Source: a virus. From it: 63,365 nt of DNA. The translations under genes were made by a program, and so were the position numbers. Each line of letters opens with the position of its first letter. The stretch's first letter is position 1. The stretch spans positions 1-63,365 of IMG/VR virus record IMGVR_UViG_3300025141_000081; one strand, 5' to 3'. The notes beneath the pieces were generated by a model that was not told where the DNA came from, searched no databases, and saw only the letters and a program-made list of their open reading frames with translations. Below are positions 7,901 through 14,457 of the stretch, in pieces.

Positions 7901-10048
7901 TTCTTATTTGAAGTGCCCGAAGCTACACCAGGTGTGCCCGAAGTCCCACCTGAAGAGGTTGACGATAGTTCAGTCTCGCCCGAGGGAGAACAGCTTCCAG
8001 ATGAAGAGGCTGTTCCCAGTGGCGAACCTAGCTCCGGCGAAGAAGTATACGGCAATGATCTAGAAGATCGGTTGTACTTCATAGAAAAAGAAATTAAAGA
8101 GTTTCAGAAACAAGCCTATGGTAATGCCATGTATTTAGAAAGGCTTGCCGAAAAGGCAGATACATATGATAAGACAACCGAGGATACCGAAGCTGAACTG
8201 GAGAGGACAGCGTCCAACCTGAGGCGTACCAGAAGCGGAGAACTTGTGAGTGGAGACAAGGGCTTTGTTGTACCAAAACAAATGGCAAATGTGGTCCGAA
8301 GAGTAAAAACCCTGCAAGACGAATTAAAGAGCAGAGCAGAGAATAAAGAGGGGGCACTGAAGGAAGGCGAAGCAGCGAAAGCTGTTCTCGCAAAGCTTGA
8401 TGGACTCAAAAAAGAAGTCGAAGAGAGTTTTAAGAAGGGTTCCCCATTAACCAAAAAAGAGATTAGAGTAAGGCTCGGAAGGGCCACAGCGGCTACCAGA
8501 ACTGCCAGAAAACAACCTAAGTCGACAAGTGCTCGCCTTACCGCAACTAAAATAAAAGCTGCTGCTACTGCTCTAGACCCTAAGCGGTTCCCGAAATCTA
8601 AATCCTCCATGTCTGATGCGGACAGTTCTTTTCTAAAGAAAATGCATGAGAAATATAAAGGGAAACCCGATAACAGAAAAACAAGGGGAGACCTAGATTC
8701 AGACATTGGAGATTATCTACAAAATGACGGAGTCGATTTTGCTCCAGATAGCATGGACTTTGAAGGAGGGGACAGTGGACACGACCAAACAGGACTTGGA
8801 GACAGCGATTATGGTGAGGAATCTGGTGCGAAGGAATCAGAGGAAGAGTCGGAAGGAGGACTCACCAAAGAAACAATCCGTTCAAAAGTAGCTGAATTCT
8901 TCGATAAACACGGACTAGAAGACAGTTCAGACACGAGTGACGAAATGATAGAAGAATTTGAAGCAGGTGAGATAGAAAGTTTATCCGACTTAGAAACGAT
9001 GTTGGATGGAGTGTTGGAGTATAAAGATGAGGTAAAAGATGAAGAAGAAGGGAATCTAGAAGTCCCGGAAGAGGAGGCATATACAAGCGAAGCTCCAGAG
9101 ACTATTGAAGACACAAAACCCCCCGAGATGGACGAAGTCCCAGAAGTTCCTGTGGTTAACAGGCGTAGGGCTAGGAAACTCAATAAAACAGATGTTCAAT
9201 CTGAAATAGATTCCTACTTTAAAGAGATCAAAGATAAATACAAGGGGAAAAAGTCTGCTGATAGCGATAAAGTATTGTCCGAATTTAGAAAAAATTTGTT
9301 TAGGAATGGGATTACTAACGAAGATGGCAAAATAAAAGGGAAAGGCAAAAAGAGCGCTTTCACCGCCCAAGATCTGGAACAGAAATTAGAGTTGTCGAAA
9401 AAGGAAGCAGACGAGAGCTTTTCGGCCTCCGAGAGAGAGAAAAAAGTAAAAAATGCCTTCGCAGGTAATATCAATTCCATTGACTTGGTGTCCGAAAAGG
9501 GAGAGATATACCTAAGGACGACGCCTGTCAAAGGCAACTCTACTAAATTCTCCCTAAATCAAGAGGGTGATATTGCGACCGCTGTTAGAGAAGCCCAGTC
9601 TATCGGGAAACCAAGTGGAGAATCTGCCCTACTTAAGGCCCTTAATGCTTTCTCCGATGTTCCAGGAGGACTAAAAGACAGTGTCATCAATATTATTTCT
9701 GTCGAATATATTAAACAAATGAACACTGGCACTTTACCCAACGAAAGCCGTAAGAAAGTAAACCTATCCGACTTTAATGTAACAGATGTTGTCGGTGTGT
9801 TTGATGAGCAGATAGATATAACCCCCGAGGAAAGAGAAAAATACAAAAATTTAAAGCTTGACTACGCAGAATTTGCCACGCAACCTAAACGACAGAAAGG
9901 GATATTAAGGAAACTTTTGACTATGAGCGGCAAATTAAACTACGAAGATGCGATCGCACATTTAGAACCAATATACGGAACCAAAGACGAAAGTCTTGAA
10001 GAGGTCTTTAAGGTTTCTCGTGATTTACTAAGGAGGTTATTAGCATGA
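4943..10048 (+). CDS. 1701-aa acidic multidomain protein, probable virion-internal or core protein
   Basis: Begins ATGA-overlapped and ends ATGA-overlapped with its neighbours. The N-terminus (1-60) is a leader-like helix pair followed by a Gly-rich hydrophobic patch (FFGTIGALLGGG). Residues about 236-285 are (VPADE) repeats. A globular piece around 545-625 has FWLFHESG and WLVPN strands. Residues about 655-716 resemble a winged helix (NDIVRKTKSTPNIIRRVLDSLEDVELV then a strand). Acidic linkers with PEEV and EEEE runs connect several Lys-rich helical segments, and the C-terminus is helical (SRDLLRRLLA). No known family is recognised. Size, charge and linker architecture resemble virion-packaged phage proteins; scaffold or ejected protein are both possible. 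Confidence 0.65.
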   Translation: MNSKQLEKYLRNRTLIELKAHPLREQLTEDQLGQVALYLAKDDKLLKEGFFGTIGALLGGGMSETKRFLAKRVVSFLGIPSDHPLSQPLTDFITRLPTRDIYGMYRGNPRMRKKLVNVLSKATVDAFRREMPSIMGLKGGSLGGPITDAMVDVVSTKEFSQSVRKSFEDALINLPSSDAGDIEAMQQEIDIINNRVADAEQTLKQQAATSTELGKPKAQTGVDDPLKAADPTVDPTEVPADEVPADEVPPADEVPADEVPADEVPADEVPPAVPPAVPPATEDPTANEEPEAEQYYFHKVEGDIREFLGRVQEDLVGKDKQYNDLFVDKSNLKRIGKNLVPATRLFQPPSGPESWFRKLATETNRPLTDLKFKTAGGLQRKKDGYLRKNGTWKPPIPKTVVTLGLAKPEIAKAFYEAPTDNDKLEVLKAVLAAEQIGEIQKALVATANVEGSPESQAEAEGVPTPVPDEKDPIVDTTATVDAEGDVEIENTPVVQQKKGEPETAITERGLLEALGKTRLRSRNKEEFLKELLDKGGLNLEGVELVRYEKLTKDNNEDFWLFHESGDTAWLVPNTDSYNDVMRFYDADAPDPAMSLQKVIRLAKVRFPFTGNKEEIIQMGKVAKFGASLEPGAAATVDTEGDTYAAPTLGLTQGPGQTEDQITNAIINALTSAGPNGASINDIVRKTKSTPNIIRRVLDSLEDVELVKGRYKIKGEVEPDEVVPDGVVPDGVVQEYSQTLKEIIDNSMDPKEFANKFYTVKYHKSGKKKGKLSKSILNKKLFEKEVVQLDADAKVPIQTYIDTLYGLEKYFRLIGVHKDAFIPAKKEQLPDNANNKAKLINKIENLLEVSSNRIGRLLNEDKKSIISAIVSLEERNIRLNLEDGSMMVIPDVDLSGVEQPKFKSIGEYPGGFTSANVDWVKRKFSLEKGFVPGKTWGVDGEAEDKSVAGGLPPDLQKETLSFLSKLPIPDVTKSILDFSGEKGIFETFLFEVPEATPGVPEVPPEEVDDSSVSPEGEQLPDEEAVPSGEPSSGEEVYGNDLEDRLYFIEKEIKEFQKQAYGNAMYLERLAEKADTYDKTTEDTEAELERTASNLRRTRSGELVSGDKGFVVPKQMANVVRRVKTLQDELKSRAENKEGALKEGEAAKAVLAKLDGLKKEVEESFKKGSPLTKKEIRVRLGRATAATRTARKQPKSTSARLTATKIKAAATALDPKRFPKSKSSMSDADSSFLKKMHEKYKGKPDNRKTRGDLDSDIGDYLQNDGVDFAPDSMDFEGGDSGHDQTGLGDSDYGEESGAKESEEESEGGLTKETIRSKVAEFFDKHGLEDSSDTSDEMIEEFEAGEIESLSDLETMLDGVLEYKDEVKDEEEGNLEVPEEEAYTSEAPETIEDTKPPEMDEVPEVPVVNRRRARKLNKTDVQSEIDSYFKEIKDKYKGKKSADSDKVLSEFRKNLFRNGITNEDGKIKGKGKKSAFTAQDLEQKLELSKKEADESFSASEREKKVKNAFAGNINSIDLVSEKGEIYLRTTPVKGNSTKFSLNQEGDIATAVREAQSIGKPSGESALLKALNAFSDVPGGLKDSVINIISVEYIKQMNTGTLPNESRKKVNLSDFNVTDVVGVFDEQIDITPEEREKYKNLKLDYAEFATQPKRQKGILRKLLTMSGKLNYEDAIAHLEPIYGTKDESLEEVFKVSRDLLRRLLA
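5654..5788 (+). repeat. 15-bp PADEV-coding tandem repeat
   Basis: The unit gttcctgccgatgaa occurs at 5654, 5669, 5702, 5717 and 5732, with an 18-bp variant (extra cct) at 5684. The array closes with three gttcctcctgcc units at 5747-5782. It encodes a Pro-Ala-Asp-Glu-Val linker. Its even codon use suggests recent slippage expansion. Confidence 0.85.
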
Positions 10049-10419
10049 AACTATCTGAAGAATCAATCAGAGAACTCGTGGAAAGTGAATTAAAAGAATA
10101 TTTCTCCCTCACTGGCCCTTCATTACCCACGGGGACAGGTGCAGTGCATTCTGAGATTGGCCCATTTTCTCAGTATGTTAGATCTGCAGCTGATATTTTA
10201 GATAGAATTCTATCTATTGTTAATGATGACTCAGCAGATTTAGAAAAGTTAGATGTTCAAGAATTTCTTTATACCTCTGTTCCTCGTTTGTTGAAGAAAA
10301 TCGATACACTTACCGATGCAATTGAAAAGAAGACAGGCTATAAAAAGTTATCCAAAACTAGAAGAAAACCATTAACACCCCCTCATGAGAGAAAAAAGAC
10401 AAAAATAAAGATAGGTTAA
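10045..10419 (+). CDS. small helix-tagged hypothetical protein
   Basis: 124 aa, ATGA overlap with the 1701-aa gene. LSEESIRELVESELKEYF starts at residue 3 and matches the recurrent helix-tag spacing. After a Ser/Pro/Gly linker comes a helical domain (about 45-95, AADILDRILSIVNDDS and VPRLLKKIDTLTDAIEKK) and a basic C-terminus (RRKPLTPPHERKKTKIK). No family recognised. It may be a virion-internal nucleic-acid-binding protein, judging only from the tag and the basic tail. Confidence 0.6.
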   Translation: MKLSEESIRELVESELKEYFSLTGPSLPTGTGAVHSEIGPFSQYVRSAADILDRILSIVNDDSADLEKLDVQEFLYTSVPRLLKKIDTLTDAIEKKTGYKKLSKTRRKPLTPPHERKKTKIKIG

Positions 10420-10420
10420 T

Positions 10421-10651
10421 ATGCAAAGCTCTGACTCTCTCGGCGAGAACTCTTCATGTGACTTTGAGTGTGGCGATCTTGTTTCTTGGAAGAAATTGGG
10501 AGAAAAGACTAACATAGGCATGATATATGAAATATATAACGCACAGTTGGGTGGTAGGCAAATAAAAAAAGCTAGAGTTGCATCATTTAGAGATACATTC
10601 CACTATGAAGTCCTGGTTTTAGAATTAAATTTAGTTTCAAAAGCTAAATAG
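10421..10651 (+). CDS. small SH3-like hypothetical protein
   Basis: 76 aa, starting two bases after the previous stop. The pattern GDLVSWKKL, IGMIYEIYNAQLGGRQIKKARVASF, YEVLVLEL reads as a small five-strand beta barrel of SH3/KOW type, common in phages as uncharacterised proteins. It carries neither a leader nor a helix tag. Its function is unknown. Confidence 0.6.
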   Translation: MQSSDSLGENSSCDFECGDLVSWKKLGEKTNIGMIYEIYNAQLGGRQIKKARVASFRDTFHYEVLVLELNLVSKAK

Positions 10652-10656
10652 TAATG

Positions 10657-10664
10657 ACTATTTA
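10657..10664 (+). promoter_or_regulatory. late-promoter-like octamer ACTATTTA
   Basis: In the 33-base gap before the cell-wall hydrolase gene, 28 bases upstream of its ATG. It is followed by the ribosome binding site TAAGGA at 10671-10676. Confidence 0.4.
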
Positions 10665-10684
10665 TAGTGTTAAGGAACCTAAAC

Positions 10685-11986
10685 ATGAAATTTAAAGTTG
10701 TTAAACGTTGCCAAGAGGACCTTGACCCTATCCAGGGTCTCCTGAAAAGTTTTTTACCCTTTGCTCGGAAAAGAATGGAATTCAACAAGCCTCCAACTAT
10801 CTTCTTCCAATCGGACGCAAGAAACGCAGAAAGGTTACTTGGCAAAACGGCTCACTATGATCCAACCACTATGCATATAACACTTTATATTACGGGAAGA
10901 CATCCTAAAGACGTTCTAAGGTCCCTCTCGCACGAGCTAGTACATCATGGTCAAAACTGTAGGGGAGAGTTCGGAAAGACTCCTGACACGGCTCCTGGGT
11001 ACGCACAAACGGATGATCACTTAAGGGGTATGGAGGAAGAGGCCTATAAAGTCGGAAACCTATGCCTCAGAGATTGGGAAGATGGTATAAAAACAGGTAA
11101 AATACGCATATCTATGCCTCTCAAAGAAAGTTTAATGAGAGAGCAGGAGCCAGAAGAAGAGGATTTATATCAAGTTGTAGCAGGTGATACCCTGGCCGGT
11201 ATTTCGCAAAAACACTATGGCGATCTGCACAAGTGGCCTTTAATCTACAAGCATAACATTGATATTGTCGGTGGAGACCCAGATTATATTGAAGTGGGGA
11301 TGAAATTAAAAGTCCCTGAAGTCTCAGCCTGGAATTCTCTTTCCGATGCAGAAATAAAAAAGTTTTATTCCCTTAGCTCACACTATGGCGAAGAGGGGGA
11401 GATAAAATCAGTAAGTATGGAGGACTCACCAGTCTACTCTTCTGGAAATTATGTATTTCCGGTGGGTGGTGGCAGGATAACCAGCAGATTCGGAATGAGA
11501 GGCCCAATACACAAATTAGCTGCCGTTCATTGTGATAGAAACTCTGCTAAATATAATCCAAAGATGTGTAAGCGATATTCTAGTCCCCATAAACACGAAG
11601 GAGTAGACATTGGAGCCGCTATTGGAACTCCGGTAGTTGCCCCATTTGATGGAAAGATAATAAAGGTTAAAACTGGGAGTAAATCAGCAGGAAACTATAT
11701 TGTTCTCAAAACGAAAGAAGAGAGACCAATATTTCATACTTTTATGCATCTTGGGGATAATCTGCCGACTATTAACCAAGAATTTAAGTCTGGAGACGTA
11801 GTCGCTTATGTCGGAAGGACTGGGGCTGGAACGGGGGCTCATCTTCATTGGGAAACTTCTATGGGCCTACTCAGGAAGAAATTTGATCCCCTTAGCCTTT
11901 ATCAAAAACGATCATTACAAGAATGGAAAAATGCAGAGCTTAACAGACTTTTATTAGAAAAATTTAATTTAGGAGATAAAAAATGA
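10685..11986 (+). CDS. three-domain cell-wall hydrolase: HExxH metallopeptidase, LysM, M23 endopeptidase
   Basis: 433 aa from ATG 10685, chosen because TAAGGA lies eight bases upstream; a GTG at 10667 would place the site inside the gene. Residues 1-150 form a zincin-like domain with H83-E-L-V-H87 and a downstream EEEAY. Residues about 162-207 are a LysM peptidoglycan-binding module (VVAGDTLAGISQKHYG). Residues about 260-410 are an M23/LytM domain with H304, D308 and H386-L-H388. M23 enzymes cut peptide crosslinks of peptidoglycan. Two metallopeptidase domains in one protein are unusual. The C-terminus has EWKNAELNRLLLEKFNL, repeated at the start of the next gene product. It may be an endolysin or a virion-borne lysin. 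Confidence 0.88.
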   Translation: MKFKVVKRCQEDLDPIQGLLKSFLPFARKRMEFNKPPTIFFQSDARNAERLLGKTAHYDPTTMHITLYITGRHPKDVLRSLSHELVHHGQNCRGEFGKTPDTAPGYAQTDDHLRGMEEEAYKVGNLCLRDWEDGIKTGKIRISMPLKESLMREQEPEEEDLYQVVAGDTLAGISQKHYGDLHKWPLIYKHNIDIVGGDPDYIEVGMKLKVPEVSAWNSLSDAEIKKFYSLSSHYGEEGEIKSVSMEDSPVYSSGNYVFPVGGGRITSRFGMRGPIHKLAAVHCDRNSAKYNPKMCKRYSSPHKHEGVDIGAAIGTPVVAPFDGKIIKVKTGSKSAGNYIVLKTKEERPIFHTFMHLGDNLPTINQEFKSGDVVAYVGRTGAGTGAHLHWETSMGLLRKKFDPLSLYQKRSLQEWKNAELNRLLLEKFNLGDKK

Positions 11987-12180
11987 ATACCAAAGAGTGG
12001 AAACAAAATGAACTTAATCGTCTTTTGATGGAAAAGTTTAATTTAAAAGAAAAGGAAGAGGAAAAAGAGGAAGAATTGGATGAAGCACATCTTCATCCAG
12101 GCCAGAGTTGTGACGAGGCCCATGAGGGTATGGAACATGAAGATTATGCTAACAGCATAGCTATTAGGCTTGAGACGTAG
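11983..12180 (+). CDS. small acidic protein sharing the EWK-ELNRLL-EKFNL motif
   Basis: 65 aa, ATGA overlap with the hydrolase gene. Residues 5-20 are EWKQNELNRLLMEKFN, almost the same as the last residues of the upstream protein. Then comes a Glu/Lys-rich stretch and a His/Glu-rich end (DEAHLHPGQSCDEAHEGMEHEDY) that could bind metal. The duplicated motif across the gene boundary suggests the small gene arose by partial duplication, or that the motif is a shared targeting tag. Function unknown. Confidence 0.6.
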   Translation: MNTKEWKQNELNRLLMEKFNLKEKEEEKEEELDEAHLHPGQSCDEAHEGMEHEDYANSIAIRLET

Positions 12181-12190
12181 GGATTAAATT

Positions 12191-12388
12191 ATGCCTTCAC
12201 AAACAACCCCCTCTGAACATATATCTGACGACTATATCATTAATACTTCCGTAGTTGATAGGTTATCTTCACAGTACACTAGAGTAGGCGAGCAAGTCCC
12301 CATTTCCTTGGCGGTACCTGGCCCTAGGCACCTAAGGGGCAGAGCAACTTCTTATTCTCCGTCTTTAGGCAGTAAGGGCGAGAAGTAA
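12191..12388 (+). CDS. small hypothetical protein
   Basis: 65 aa, polar, Ser/Pro/Gly-rich and probably largely disordered (PGPRHLRGRATSYSPSLGSKGEK at the end). No clear ribosome binding site is visible. It is accepted because it fills the space between two genes in the same orientation and uses codons like its neighbours. No function suggested. Confidence 0.45.
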   Translation: MPSQTTPSEHISDDYIINTSVVDRLSSQYTRVGEQVPISLAVPGPRHLRGRATSYSPSLGSKGEK

Positions 12389-12395
12389 CTAATTA
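12388..12395 (+). promoter_or_regulatory. late-promoter-like octamer ACTAATTA
   Basis: Starts at the stop codon region of the 65-aa gene, 28 bases upstream of ATG 12416. Same spacing as the sites at 10657 and 56465. Confidence 0.4.
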
Positions 12396-12415
12396 TACCA
12401 AGAGGCTTGATTAAC

Positions 12416-12727
12416 ATGAAAATAGATTTTAATGCAATGACAAGAAGATTTTTAATGGGTGAAGGAAGACAAGACATAAGTCCCAATGCCTTACTCCAAG
12501 CATTAAATGAAGTTTTGTCCACAATGAGGCCAGCAACTAAAAGAGATGAGAATAAAATTGCTGTCGCCAGGAAACACCTTCAAGAAATTACAAGGTCGTT
12601 TAGAAGGCTACAGGAACAAGTTAGCGTACTAGAAGAAAAATTGCAAATACTAGAAGAAACGTCGTTTATGTCTGGGGGAAATGTGGGGGGCTTTGCGGGC
12701 CCAATTGGAGATGAAGAAAATGAGTAA
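12416..12727 (+). CDS. small coiled-coil protein with leader-like N-terminus
   Basis: 103 aa from ATG 12416, with AAGAGG about ten bases upstream; a TTG at 12407 is less likely. The N-terminus MKIDFNAMTRRFLMGEG is reminiscent of MKLLFESWRRYxNE (Met-Lys, aromatic, two Arg, aromatic, Glu), but weaker. Residues about 40-85 form a coiled coil (LQEITRSFRRLQEQVSVLEEK). The C-terminus is Gly-rich. It overlaps the next gene by eight bases. Possibly a virion-internal or scaffold component; no family recognised. Confidence 0.6.
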   Translation: MKIDFNAMTRRFLMGEGRQDISPNALLQALNEVLSTMRPATKRDENKIAVARKHLQEITRSFRRLQEQVSVLEEKLQILEETSFMSGGNVGGFAGPIGDEENE

Positions 12728-13583
12728 TATAGAAACTCTTAAAAAGGTGATAAACCACCTCTTAAAAGAAGATAAGTCTACAAGAAAAATGATGTTAAAA
12801 GAAGATAATAACCTTCTACGTTCATACCTTAGGCATTGTATATATGAAGTGAATCTTGAAATTAAGAATTATAATGAAAAAGAGAATTTAATTAGAGAAG
12901 CAGTTCGCAAGTTAATAATAGAAGCCGAGGCTACTGGGGGAGCACCAGAGGCTCCTTCGGATATAACAGCTATTAATTTCTTAAAGAACCTCCTTAAAAA
13001 TATCATCCCAAATCTTGAAGAAGATTATAAAGAACTCACCTCTGCTAAAAAACAAAGAGTTTCGTTTAGAAAGCATGTTTTAAATGCAACAGAAAATTTA
13101 CTTAATAGTCTTGATGCCGATCCAGAAGCTATTGAAGGTGAGATAGAAGAAATTACAATTAAAGTTGATAGTGAAAAACCTGAGGGCTTCATCGATATAT
13201 ACGGAGATGAGGATGATGACGAGCCAGAAGAAGAACTCCCTGCCGAGGAAGAGTTTGCTAAGGGTTTGGAAGCTAAAGAGTTAGACAAAACAGGAAGAAA
13301 CTCTGCCTATGAATCATTCAATAAAATCCAAAATCAAATTGAGAATGAATACTCTAAACTAGATGCAGACACTATAGTTGATGGGAGAGAGGAGACTGAG
13401 AGAGAAATATTCAGAGATTACCTACTTCTAAACCTCAAATTATATTTTGACAAGTTTGAAGAAGATATAACCCCTGACCTTGAGGAGCCTACAACCCCGT
13501 CTGAGGAGGAATATATTAAGGCAGGAGAAAGAAGAGAAGGTGGAGATGAACTAATACCTCCTGAAGAAGCACCAGGCATGTAG
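12720..13583 (+). CDS. acidic helical protein carrying the helix tag
   Basis: 287 aa from ATG 12720, with GGAG nine bases upstream; in-frame ATGs at 12681 and 12711 lie deeper inside the previous gene. Residues 57-70 contain LIREAVRKLIIEA, which fits the recurrent tag spacing. The rest is strongly acidic (YGDEDDDEPEEELPAEEE at about 153-170) with helical segments at 75-130 and 185-250. Charge and helicity are like prohead core or scaffold proteins, but no homology is claimed. The next gene starts directly after its stop. Confidence 0.6.
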   Translation: MSNIETLKKVINHLLKEDKSTRKMMLKEDNNLLRSYLRHCIYEVNLEIKNYNEKENLIREAVRKLIIEAEATGGAPEAPSDITAINFLKNLLKNIIPNLEEDYKELTSAKKQRVSFRKHVLNATENLLNSLDADPEAIEGEIEEITIKVDSEKPEGFIDIYGDEDDDEPEEELPAEEEFAKGLEAKELDKTGRNSAYESFNKIQNQIENEYSKLDADTIVDGREETEREIFRDYLLLNLKLYFDKFEEDITPDLEEPTTPSEEEYIKAGERREGGDELIPPEEAPGM

Positions 13584-13955
13584 ATGGCCTGGAAGACTAA
13601 GGTTGATAGAAAGACTAAAACAAAATATTATAGTATAATTAATAAATTAACAAAAGAAAATAAAATTAACAAACAATTTGAATCTATGTTATCAAATTTA
13701 TCTTTAGAGGATATCATAGCTTTAAAGCTAGAACTCTCCACAAGACCAATAAAAAATCGACTTTATGGGTTGCCAATATGGGATAATCTTGTTAGAATAA
13801 CACAAGAAGCCGTGTTAAAGTATGCAGTATCAGCAACCCGTTCACAGGGTGAAGCAATGAGATTCTTAGGGTTGAAACACGTTCAGTTTAATAGATTAAT
13901 GAAAAAATACCAAATTGATTCATTTTTTAATGATTATGGTAAAGAAGAAATATGA
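13584..13955 (+). CDS. Fis-like helix-turn-helix DNA-binding protein
   Basis: 123 aa, ATG immediately after the previous stop. The C-terminal part (about 80-115), ATRSQGEAMRFLGLKHVQF followed by NRLMKKY, matches the Fis/NtrC-type helix-turn-helix (variable helix, AA-xx-LG turn, recognition helix, (K/R)K(L/Y) end). The N-terminus is basic and helical, with the segment RLYGLPIWDNL preceding the motif. It is likely a transcription or DNA-architecture regulator of the phage. A 217-base non-coding gap and a terminator-like hairpin follow, so it closes the operon. Confidence 0.65.
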   Translation: MAWKTKVDRKTKTKYYSIINKLTKENKINKQFESMLSNLSLEDIIALKLELSTRPIKNRLYGLPIWDNLVRITQEAVLKYAVSATRSQGEAMRFLGLKHVQFNRLMKKYQIDSFFNDYGKEEI

Positions 13956-13973
13956 TATATGTATTTATCTATA

Positions 13974-13989
13974 ACTATATAACTATATA
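13974..13989 (+). promoter_or_regulatory. two tandem ACTATATA words
   Basis: Near matches to the (A/C)CTAnTTA late-promoter-like word at 13974-13981 and 13982-13989, in a very AT-rich tract (13956-14010). They could promote the DUF2061/tmRNA region but lie about 185 bases upstream. Weak. Confidence 0.2.
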
Positions 13990-14112
13990 GATATATATAT
14001 GAGATAGAATATAAGATTTTTTAGGTTCTATATCTCTAACGAACCTTGTTATCCTACCAAAGAAATAAAGATTCCAAAAAAGAGAAATATTATTTTGATA
14101 ACTAAAATAAAG

Positions 14113-14163
14113 TGAGGATAGCACAACGGCAATGCGAGTAAACCGTTTATCTCATTTTTTTTT
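14113..14163 (+). terminator. Rho-independent terminator-like hairpin
   Basis: TGAGGATA (14113-14120) pairs with TATCTCA (14148-14154) with one bulged G. The inner arm AACGG (14125-14129) pairs with CCGTT (14143-14147). Nine T residues follow at 14155-14163. It sits between the Fis-like gene and the DUF2061 gene and would end transcription of the upstream operon. The GC content of the stem is modest. Confidence 0.5.
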
Positions 14164-14172
14164 AAAGCATAT

Positions 14173-14457
14173 ATGACTAAGAAAGAAGCTCTTTTGAAAT
14201 CACTAATATGGAGATTTGGTGTCTCAATACCAGTCTCTTTAATATTAAATTATATCTTTCTTGAAGAGATTTTTACTTCAGTAGTCCTAACTACATTAGG
14301 AGCTATAGTAGGAATAGTCTTTTATTATCTATTTGATTTGTTCTGGTTTAGTTACTTAGGGGGTGCTTTTGGTTTCGACGAGGTAATAGAAAAGAATAGT
14401 GCAAGCAGTCGTGATGACTTTAAAGATCAAACACTTGATAATTGCCAACAACAATAA
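14173..14457 (+). CDS. DUF2061-like membrane protein whose end overlaps the tmRNA gene
   Basis: 94 aa. Residues 7-62, beginning LLKSLIWRFGVSIPVSLI and including AIVGIVFYYLFDLFW, match the DUF2061 family: a K-(S/T)-xxWR start, two transmembrane helices and a YY-x-(F/L)-(D/H)-xx-W end. That domain ends near residue 62. The last 33 residues (from GGAFGFDEV) are encoded by the 5' part of the tmRNA gene at 14359 onward, so they are probably incidental. The overlap is 99 bases. The function of the family is unknown; host membrane modification is possible. Confidence 0.7.
   Translation: MTKKEALLKSLIWRFGVSIPVSLILNYIFLEEIFTSVVLTTLGAIVGIVFYYLFDLFWFSYLGGAFGFDEVIEKNSASSRDDFKDQTLDNCQQQ

Noticed and set aside
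14023-14046. Hairpin AGGTTC/GAACCT with a 12-base loop
   Set aside because: No T run follows on either strand; it is probably fortuitous in a non-coding AT-rich gap.
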